Under the pieces are notes generated by a model. It searched no databases, was not told the origin of the DNA, and saw only the letters and a list, made by a program, of their open reading frames with translations. Position numbers and translations under genes: made by a program. From Stomoxys calcitrans (Eukaryota > Arthropoda > Insecta > Diptera > Muscidae): a stretch of DNA of 64,000 nt. Of the stretch, positions 56,245-64,000 are shown one piece after another. How positions within the stretch are numbered: position 1 is the stretch's first letter; each line of letters starts with the position of its first letter. The DNA is taken from contig NC_081555.1 of the NCBI RefSeq assembly GCF_963082655.1, forward strand, positions 31,047,266 to 31,111,265, read 5' to 3'.

Positions 56245-57955
56245 TTTATACCCTCCACCATAGGATGGGGGTATACTAATTTCGTCATTCTGTTTGTAAC
56301 TATTCGAAATATTCGTCTGAGACTCCATAAAGTATATATATTCTTGATCGTCGCGACATTGTATGTCGATCTAGCCATGTCCGTCCGTCCGTCTGTCCGT
56401 CCGTCTGTCCGTCCGTCCCTCCGTCCGTCCCTCCGTCCGTCCCTCCGTCCGTCCCTCCGTCCGTCCCTCCGTCCGTCCCTCCGTCCGTCCCTCCGTCCGT
56501 CCCTCCGTCCGTCCCTCCGTCCGTCCCTCCGTCCGTCCCTCCGTCCGTCCCTCCGTCCGTCCCTCCGTCCGTCCCTCCGTCCGTCCCTCCGTCCGTCCCT
56601 CCGTCCGTCCCTCCGTCCGTCCCTCCGTCCGTCCCTCCGTCCGTCCCTCCGTCCGTCCGTCCGTCCCTCCGTCCGTCCCTCCGTCCGTCCCTCCGTCCGT
56701 CCCTCCGTCCGTCCCTCCGTCCGTCCCTCCGTCCGTCCCTCCGTCCGTCCCTCCGTCCGTCCCTCCGTCCGTCCCTCCGTCCGTCTGTCTGTCGAAAGCA
56801 CGCTAACTTCCGAAGGAGTAAAGCTAGCCGCTTGAAATTTTGCACAAATACTTTTTATTAGTGTAGGTCGGTTAGTATTGTAAATGGGCTATTTCGGTCC
56901 ATGTTTTGATATAGCTGCCATATAAACCGATCTTGGGTCTTGACTTCTTGACCCTCTAGAGGGCGCAATTCTCATCCGATTTGAATGAAATCTTGCACAT
57001 AGTGTTGTAGTATCACTTCTAACAACTGTGTTAAGTATGGTTCAAATCGGTTCATAACCTGGTATAGTTGCCGTATAAACCGATCTTGGGTCTTGACTTC
57101 TTGAGCCTCTAGAGAGCGCAATTCTTACCCGATTGGAATGAAATTTTGCACGACGTGTTTTGTTATGATATCCAACAATTGTGCTAAGTATGATTCAAAT
57201 CGGTTCATAACCTGATATTGTTGCCATATAAACCGATCTGGGATCTTGATTTCTTGACCCTCTAGAGGGCGCAATTCTCATCCGATTTGACTGAAATTTT
57301 GCACATAGTGTTTTAGTATCACTTCTAACAACTGTGTTAAGTTTGGTTCAAATCGGTCCATAACCTGGTACAGCTGCCATATAAACCGATCTTGGGTCTT
57401 GACTTCTTGAGCCTCTAGAGAGCGCAATTCTTACCCGATTGTAATGAAATTTTGCACGACGTGTTTTGTTATGATATCCAACAATTGTGCTAAGTATGAT
57501 TCAAATCGGTTCATAACCTGATATAGCTGTCATATAAACAGATCTGGGGTCTTGACTTTTTGAGCATCTAGAGGTCGCAATTATTATCCGATTTGCCTGA
57601 AATTTTGTACAACGGATCCTCTCAACATACGTGTTTATTATGGTCTGAATCGGTCTATGGCCCGATACAGCTCCCATATAAATCGATCTCTCTATTTTAC
57701 TTCTTGAGCCCCCAAAGGGTGCAATTCGTATTCGAATTGGCTGACATTTTACACAGGTCTCCAACATATAATTTAATTGTGGTCTAAACCGGATTATATC
57801 TTGATATCGCTCTAATATCAGAGCAAATATTTTCTTATATCCTTTTTTTGCCTAAGAAGAGATGCCGGGAAAAGAACTCGACAAATGTATTCCATGGTGG
57901 AGGGTATATAAGATTCGGCCCGGCCAAACTTAGCACGCTTTTACTTGTGATATGT
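56245..57955 (+). repeat. Complete ~153-bp-unit dispersed element
   Basis: It starts TTTTTATACCCTCCACCATA and ends CCATGGTGGAGGGTATATAA, GGCCAAACTTAGCACGCTTT. The inner parts of both ends (ATACCCTCCACCAT) are therefore inverted copies. Units spaced 153 bp show TGCCATATAAACC near 56916, 57069, 57222 and 57375. The CCGT-rich head has expanded (see 56382-56793). No coding potential. Confidence 0.88.
56382..56793. repeat. CCGTCCGTCCCT simple repeat, ~410 bp
   Basis: Thirty or so copies of the 12-mer CCGTCCGTCCCT with one phase break near 56651 and (CCGT/CTGT) ends. It grew from the short GTCCGTCCGTCTGTC that all members of this dispersed repeat carry. It translates as RPSLRPS, DGRRDGR or GGTDGGT depending on frame and strand, none of which is a real protein. 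Confidence 0.95.
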
Positions 57956-58244
57956 AAGATTTAATGACACCACGCATTGCTAATTTTTCCATTGTAAAAA
58001 ATCGCGGATGCGTCTTTTATGAACACCTGTTTCTATATGAAGGAGTTGCCAGATCGAAACAAAATTTAACATGTGTTGATAGCAGAGATGGAAGTTTTCA
58101 AAGCACTTAACTTTGGTTTGTTTTTACCGCGCTTTTTGTGCTAGGCTTAAGCTTTAATTTTTGCTGGTTTGATAGAAGTTTGGTAAAATTATGCCTTACA
58201 ACTTAATTTATTCAGCCCGGCCGAACTTAGCACGCTTTTGCTTG

Positions 58245-58480
58245 TTGGTTGTTGATAAGGTTCAGTCCAGAAACTTTGTTCAGAGTTGTCCATGGTTCCT
58301 GAACAAAGGCAATATGAATATTGCCCTTGGTGTTTTTCTCCAATTGAGCGTGTTTAGCTGTCTGGCTATGGTGAAGTTTTTTCTGGATGACCTCTCAATA
58401 ATTTGACCTACATTAAACAGACATCTTGGGAATGTGTGCTCGTCCACTACCTGTTCTCTGGGCTGCATAGAGATTCCTGC
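58245..58480 (-). pseudogene. Endonuclease N-terminal fragment of a non-LTR element
   Basis: The minus strand reads HAQLEKNTKGNIHIAFVQEP, then WTTLNKVSGLN. This is the start of an ORF2 endonuclease (the IALIQEPW-type motif holding the catalytic Glu). A frameshift separates this from the upstream codons. Family C is the likely parent, judging from its missing 5' end in the window. Confidence 0.6.
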
Positions 58481-59167
58481 CTAAATATTGTCTAAAATAT
58501 TAGTTATCTCAATTGCACTTTAGCACCATGTCTTAAGGCAAATAAGTCACTGCATTTCCTCAATTAATGTCTTGCAAAAAAAAAAGTTGTTCATCATATT
58601 TTTCAAAGAAAGCATATTCGCTGGTTTTAGGCATTTCCCAGTTCATTTCTATAACAACTCTCATATGGCGATAAACAATATTCACTGGAATTGATTGGTA
58701 TTAATAAAATTATTTTAATTTACATTTTATGGGGACCTCCATACACGTTTGGCAGGCACGAATGAGTGAGTCAAGGGGAATTGTGGTGTGTAAATATATC
58801 GTCAGTTTTATTCTGATGACTCAATAAGAATTCTCATCATGTTACATTAACTTAAACACGAGTATTTATTTCAATGCGCTCGTTGTGTCTGTAAATGTTT
58901 GGTTTTTTGTTTCATTATTTTAGAATAGCAAACAATTGGTCAAGTTGCTTTGCGAAACTTTGTGGAATTCTATATTCTCAGACTATTCAGCAAGTGTAGA
59001 TAATGCAATGAATTTAAATGAAGGCAATTCATTTATCAAGGAGTGGGCTTATTTGTTGTATCGTATTGCAATTAATGTGGAAATTAAAAATATTAACACC
59101 CATTACCGTAATATGGTGGGAGGTCTTACATATTACAGCGCGAAATATTAATACAAGAACCCATTGA
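58481..59167. other. AT-rich DNA without recognised genes
   Basis: A plus-strand frame at 58936-59151 is open for ~70 codons after a TTTTAG and could be an exon, but I recognise no family. Confidence 0.3.
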
Positions 59168-59560
59168 AGGCCACCGTAGCGCAGAGGTTAGCATGTCCGC
59201 CTATGAAGCTGAATGCCTGAGTTCGAGTCCTGGCCACAACATCAGAAAAGATTTTTAACGTTGGTTATCCCCTCCTAATTCTGGCGGAATTTTTGAGGCA
59301 GCCATGTAAAAAATTCTCACCAAAAGAGGTGTCGCACTGTGACACGCCGTTCGGACTTGGCTATAAAAAGGAGGCCCCTTATCATGGAGCCATGTAAAAA
59401 ATTCTCACCAAAATAGGTGTCGCACTGTGACACGCCGTTCAGACTCGGCTATAAAAAGGAGGCCCCTTATCATTGAGCTTAAACTTGAATCGGACAGCAC
59501 TCATTGATATGTGAGAAGCTTGCTCCTCTTCCTCAATGGAATGTTCATGAGCAAATTTGG
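59168..59560 (+). repeat. tRNA-derived SINE with internal duplication
   Basis: Head AGGCCACCGTAGCGCAGAGG, B box GTTCGAGTCC. A ~78-bp part of the body (TGTAAAAAATTCTCACCAAA to GGCTATAAAAAGGAGGCCCC) is present twice in tandem before the standard tail GGAATGTTCATGAGCAAATT. Confidence 0.85.
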
Positions 59561-59624
59561 AATTTGACCTGTTGAGTAGATCTGGCGATGTCCGTCCGTC
59601 TATCTAAAAACCACACTTTATACC

Positions 59625-59735
59625 GACCGAACAACCTATACCATCAGTTGAGACGGCCTTCACCAAGAGGTGGAGACGTGCCTCCCACCGAAGGAGTACA
59701 CCATAGCTTACTTCCAGAACAGTTACGCCCGAAGC
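59625..59735 (+). pseudogene. Retrotransposon RT scrap (family A-like)
   Basis: TTGAGACGGCCTTCACCAAG, then GGTGGAGACGTGCCTCCCAC, corresponds to the ETALHEVV region of family A (26905-26960). Only ~110 bp. Confidence 0.5.
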
Positions 59736-60734
59736 CTAGGTAAGGTTAGGTTTAAGTGACAGTCTGCCATCAGATTCACTCAGACGTTTTCGTCCATGGT
59801 GATACCAAAGGAACAGAAGAAGGAAGATGTCTTCTAGATCCTACCGTTGAACCATCCACTAAATCAGACAGGTGCTCAAAGAAATGAGAACCTAAAGTGG
59901 AGCTCCTTTTAACTGCTAGTGCGGGACACACACATAGAAGGTGTTCTATAGTCTCTTCTTCCTCGATGTCCCTACAGCTTCTGCAAAAGTCGTTGCTGGC
60001 AACCTTCAGTCTGTCAGCATGTTTTCCGATTATACGGTGACCTGTCATGACGGACACAATGATTGAGACATCTTCTCTAGCCAATGACAACAAAGCAGTA
60101 GACCTCTTCAAGTCTAAATGAGGCCACATAGTTTTGGAATGCTGACAGCCCCCTCTTTGTGACCATCTATCATTCGTTGCCCTTCGGGACTGGTCCTGAA
60201 AACTTAGCTTACAAGAGGCATACCCATAGATTCCAGTATCTCTGGAATATGTAGGGTAGTTCCTAGTCTTGCAAGCTCATCCGCTTTACAATCACCTGGG
60301 ATATCTCTGTGTCCCGGCACCCAGAATAGGTGAATTTTGAACTGTTCAGTCATCTCGTTGAGAGATCTGCGAGAGTCGAGGGCGGTTTATGTGTTCAGAA
60401 TTACGTTCTCCAGGGACATAACGGCCGCCTGAGAAGATATTTATGCCAATCTTCATTTCACCACTTTCTGAATTGCAAAGATCTTTTCTTGATATACACT
60501 GCAGTGGTCAGGTAACCTTTTCGATATGACTAGTTCTAGATCTTTAGAGTACAAAGATCACCTGGTCGTTTAGTATGGAACCATCCGTATGGAAGTCTAT
60601 GTAACTTCTGTAACCAGGGATATCGTAGTTCTAATCGGTTCTATCAGGAATAGTGGTACAGTAATTCTTATCAAAAAAGGGCTCAGGTAGGGTGTAATCC
60701 ACACTGCCTGGAACATCAAGGATATATATCCGAG

Positions 60735-61060
60735 GAGGCCACCGTAGCGCAGAGGTTAGCATGTCCGCCTATGATGCTGAACGCCTGGGTTCGAATCCTG
60801 GCGAGACCATCAGAAAAAAAATTTCACCAGTGGTTTTCCCCTCCTAATGCTGGCGACATTTGTGAGGTATTATTCCATGTAAAACATCTCTATAAAGAGG
60901 TGTCGCACTGCGGCTCGCCGTTCGGACTCGGCTATAAAAAGGAGGTCCCTTATCGTTGAGCTTAAACTTGAATCGGACTGCACTCATTGATATGTGAGAA
61001 GTTTGCCCCTGTTCCTTAGTGGAATGTTCATGAGCAAAATTTGCAAATTTGCATTTTGCA
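60735..61060 (+). repeat. tRNA-derived SINE, best-preserved copy
   Basis: AGGCCACCGTAGCGCAGAGG, TTAGCATGTCCGCCTATGAT and GAACGCCTGGGTTCGAATCC give clear A- and B-box promoters for RNA polymerase III. The body has CCTCCTAATGCTGGCGACAT and GCCGTTCGGACTCGGCTATA, and the tail TTCCTTAGTGGAATGTTCAT then GCAAATTTGC repeats. It sits inside family C. Confidence 0.88.
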
Positions 61061-62791
61061 TTTTTGTATCAAGGATAAAACAGTGTCCGTTGCCGCCACA
61101 TGACCAATGAGAAAGCTCCCTTAACCTCACGGCAGTGGTCGCTGTAATTTGGGTAGCCACAATGCCCAGAGGCATAAGATGTAGCATTAAATTCAGTGCT
61201 TCAGATGGTGTCGTCCTCAGTGTGGCTGTGATGTACAAAGAAGCCATCCTTTGGATCCGATTAAGTATAGAGCAGGAGGTGCACTTTTTAAGCGCCGTCC
61301 ACCAGGCCACAACACCATATAGCATAATGGGCCTGACAACTGCAGTATATACTCAATGCATGACACGCGGTCTAAACCCCCAACTTTTGCCTCTATACAC
61401 CTCTTGCAGGTGTATAGGGCTAGAGTGGCCTTTCTTGCCCTTTCCAAAACGTTGGATTGAAGTTCAATTTCCTGTCCAGCCAAACACCCAGGTATTTTGC
61501 GCTTTCTGTAAATGAAGCATTCTCTCCTCCCACGGAGACAAGTGCCACTGTAGGCAACTTATATCTTCTGCTGAAAAGAACTACTTCTGTCTTGCACTGA
61601 TTTACGCCTAGACCACTTTCGGTAACCCACTTTGCTGTTGCACGTAGAGCTTCCTGAAGTATATCTCTTAGAGTGCTGGGAAACTTTTCCCTAACCGCAA
61701 ATGTATATTCCTTGACAGCGAGAGAACCCTCTATGTAACCGACTAAGTCATGTAGGGCTATTTCAGTGGATTTGCCTTTACTATGCTGCCGCGACAGGCG
61801 ATCTCCAGGGATCTTTGCCCTAAGATATGTTTCTATCAACCTCCCAAGAGTCTTCAGCATAAAGGATGACAAACTAATAGGACGAAAATCTTTCGCCTTC
61901 GTGTGGTAGGGGTTTCCTGCTTTCGGAATGGTATATTATAATATGGCATTCTGATACCAGCAGAGTATATTTCCCTAAGCCAGGGAACCAGTCTATCAGA
62001 CACAGCTTGTAATTCAACAGGTGATAGATCATCAGAGCCTGGCGACTTGTCGCTCAAAGCCTCTTATCGCCCAAACATTTTCGGCTCAGACTCAGACAAT
62101 TTCCCTAATAGCATCCGACGAATACATACCAGTGACAACCTATTCTAGCACTACGTTGCCCATCGGAGAATTTCCCGGGAAATGTGTATTAACGAGTAGT
62201 TCTTGTGTTTCCTCCATACATTTTCTGACTTCTGAATATGCCCCACCGTAATAGGTCTCGAGGACAGAATCTCCCTTAGCCTAAAGGCCTCAGATGTATC
62301 CTCCACGAAGCTGCAGAATTCTACCTAGGATTTGTTCTGAGCCTTTCTCAGCTTACCCTTATATTTTCTTAGCTCAGCCTTATAGATGTCCCAATCGTGT
62401 CTTGCTCTTGTGGCTTTTGTTCTGTTGAAGAGTTTTCTGCAATCCTTCTTTAACCCAACCAGCTCTGGGGTCCGCCATGGCGGTCGCTGTTTGCCTCTTG
62501 GCTTGGCACTAGGACATGTTGACACAAGCGAGTCATTCAGGGTCTTCGTGATCCGCTTGACCTCTATGTCTATATCCACCGTAGTTTCTACTTTCTTTAC
62601 TGGTATAGAAGAGATAGACGAATTTTTGCCGAAATTTATCCCAATCTGACTTATTTCTACTTAGCCGAAGGACCACTACTGCAGTATTTTCTCCAAGGCT
62701 GAAACTAATATAACGATGATCAGAGAAACTGTGGTCATCCAACATATCCCAGTCGCATATTCTTCCACTTATATCTTCCGATACGAAGGTA

Positions 62792-63028
62792 TTGGGTTGC
62801 CCAAAAAGTAATTGCGGATTTTTTAAAAGAAAGTAAATGCATTTTTAATAAAACTTAAAATGAACTTTAATCAAATATACTTTTTTTACACTTTTTTTCT
62901 AAAGCAAGCTAAAAGTAACAGCTGATAACTGACAGAAGAAAGAATGCAATTACAGAGTCACAAGCCGTTGAAAAAATTTGTCAACGCCGACTATTTGAAA
63001 AATCCGCAATTACTTTTTGGGCAACCAA
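62792..63028 (+). mobile_element. 236-bp MITE, TTGGGTTGCCC family, copy 6
   Basis: TA flanks both ends. The right terminus has lost one C (GCAACCAA). It is inserted in the endonuclease region of family C. Confidence 0.9.
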
Positions 63029-63264
63029 TAATATCTAGTACCTCCTGCCTGTTCCTGGTAATAAAGGTCGGTTTATCATACCCCTTTCGTTGACATTCGA
63101 ACTTCCCCATATCTGGTATGTGCATTAGCATCACTTCTTACAATGGGCTCTTCTTACCTACAGAAGCGGTTTCAACCAGCGACTTGAGGTTTGAAGGCGG
63201 CATCTCTGAATCGTGTGCCATGTGTGTCGTATCGCCTATTTTTGTTCAGTTTTAGAACAAATTT

Positions 63265-63366
63265 AATTTTGCCGAGAGTATCGATAGGAAAAATACCAAT
63301 CGATATTCAAACAAAAAAAATAATATGTCGACAGTATCGAAAGTGCCATCGATATTTTGTCAGCTC
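63265..63366. repeat. TATCGATA-type block
   Basis: GAGTATCGATAGG, CCAATCGATATTC, GTATCGAAAGTGCCATCGAT in 100 bp. The end is nearly the same as that of 10190-10310. Confidence 0.6.
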
Positions 63367-63374
63367 TATCTCGT

Positions 63375-63605
63375 AGTCCTATGTGTCCCGTTATGATACC
63401 GAAAGCTATACTGACCGTACTTTCATTCAGTAATAGACTCGTCTTCCCATAATTCCCATAATCCCCATAGGATTTTCGTCATCCTACCGACCGGTTTGGT
63501 GTTCCATAGTCGTCTTCGGATTAACCAAGTGTATTGACGGCAACGGCCTCTGGCCTTCACTGCCAAAACGTCTGCTATTTCACTCCCCTATAGCCCGACA
63601 ACCAA
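63375..63605 (-). pseudogene. Family B retrotransposon scrap
   Basis: CCTATGTGTCCCGTTATGAT, ACCGAAAGCTATACTGACC and CCCATAGGATTTTCGTC match the RNase H to C-terminal region at 45885-45990. Confidence 0.65.
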
Positions 63606-63653
63606 ATGATGCGATTATCGATATCATATGCGAAATTCCAAGGCGCTACGTGT

Positions 63654-63785
63654 TCCGGGCACCTCTTGGTCACTTGCGCATATTTCATCATTTGTGGTCA
63701 CTTTTTCCACAGTGAGGTGGTCCGGACACCTCTTGCTCACTTGCGCATAGATGTCATTTGATGGTCACTTTTTCCATAGTGATGG
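63654..63785. repeat. Two-copy ~67-bp tandem duplication
   Basis: TCCGGGCACCTCTTGGTCAC and TCCGGACACCTCTTGCTCAC start copies 67 bp apart. Both continue to GGTCACTTTTTCCA. Confidence 0.7.
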
Positions 63786-63892
63786 AAAGACTTTCACTCT
63801 ATGGCCTATTGCTTCATTGATTGATTTGTACTTATGCAATTTTCGTTCAGTATAAATATTTGAAATAATTTGTAAATATAAAATGTTTTCTT

Positions 63893-64000
63893 CATTTTTA
63901 TACCCACCACCATAGGATAGGGGGTAAATTCATTTGGCCATTTCGTTTGCAACACATCGAAATGTCCATTTCCTACCCTACAAAGTATATATATCTCCGA
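63893..64000 (+). repeat. Head of a ~153-bp dispersed repeat, cut by window end
   Basis: TTTTTATACCCACCACCATA, GGCCATTTCGTTTGCAACAC and AAGTATATATATCTCCGA are the usual head signatures in a diverged form. Confidence 0.75.

Larger units (their letters stand above)
59740..63215 (-). pseudogene. Non-LTR retrotransposon, long copy with nested insertions (family C)
   Basis: Going 5' to 3' on the minus strand, the endonuclease end comes first with SDANAH near 63130 and DDHSFSDHRYISFSL near 62740. A linker follows, then RT with SDKSPGSDDLSPVELQAV (62055), SSFMLKTLGRLIETYL (61870) and GVNQCKTEVVLFSRRYKLP (~61600). YGVVAWWTALKK (61320) and RNase H with FWVPGHRDIPGD (~60330) come next. The C-terminus has CRSCRDIEEEETIEHLLCVC (59990). 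The 3' end is AAACCTAACC near 59750. A deletion removed the RT YADD region (61740-61690). A MITE (62792-63028) and a SINE (60735-61060) are inserted. It is dead. Confidence 0.85.

Noticed and set aside
56205..56845. Long open frames of 160-200 codons on both strands (RPSLRPS, DGRRDGR, GGTDGGT)
   Set aside because: They are translations of the CCGTCCGTCCCT simple repeat, open in several frames at once.
59160..60810. Functional tRNA genes at the GTAGCGCAGAGGTTAGCATG heads
   Set aside because: The acceptor stem does not close, and the same head is followed by a shared 230-bp body in all copies, so they are SINEs.
1..64000. A bacterial or phage operon, or a defence island
   Set aside because: GT-AG introns, AT-rich intergenic DNA, SINEs and non-LTR elements show eukaryotic nuclear DNA. 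No operon structure is present.

Overview
The window is nuclear DNA of a higher fly, most likely a calyptrate (muscid-type) dipteran. The reasons are short introns with fly-type splice sites, a clear orthologue of the Drosophila receptor gene moody, and a very dense load of degenerate transposons, tRNA-derived SINEs, MITEs and satellite-like arrays. Nothing bacterial or phage-like is present. The species assignment is an inference from gene content and repeat style.

Three host genes can be supported. (1) A two-exon RING-H2 gene on the minus strand (1495-2617) joins a RING finger to a domain resembling the FP/ORF1-type domain. (2) A short, decayed RING paralogue lies on the plus strand (4979-5332). 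It keeps the same 122-nt first exon and intron phase but has lost zinc ligands. (3) The main gene is moody, on the minus strand (coding 21080 to 11128). It is a rhodopsin-class GPCR in five coding exons; in Drosophila, Moody organises the glial blood-brain barrier. Its last exon is open in two reading frames for about 725 nt. Two AG acceptors 2 nt apart would select one frame or the other and give two different cytoplasmic tails (predicted proteins of 655 and 635 aa).

The moody introns are full of unusual DNA: an array of about 40 copies of a 41-bp unit that each encode two hairpins (13.0-14.7 kb), and a second array built of ~16-bp units in ~400-bp higher-order repeats (17.6-20 kb). A TATAACAGTT-rich array with a ~484-bp period lies upstream (23.8-25.9 kb).

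From 26 kb to the end no certain host coding gene is seen, although 44.4 kb and 49.5 kb look like candidate non-coding first exons. The region holds broken non-LTR retrotransposons of at least five families (RT, RNase H and endonuclease fragments). It also holds a foldback mariner/Tc1-type element with 200-bp arms (33022-33614), six copies of a 236-bp MITE with TA duplications, tRNA-derived SINEs, and many arrays of a ~153-bp dispersed repeat. Several insertions are nested, which gives a relative chronology. Family letters A to F for the retrotransposons are labels local to this annotation.
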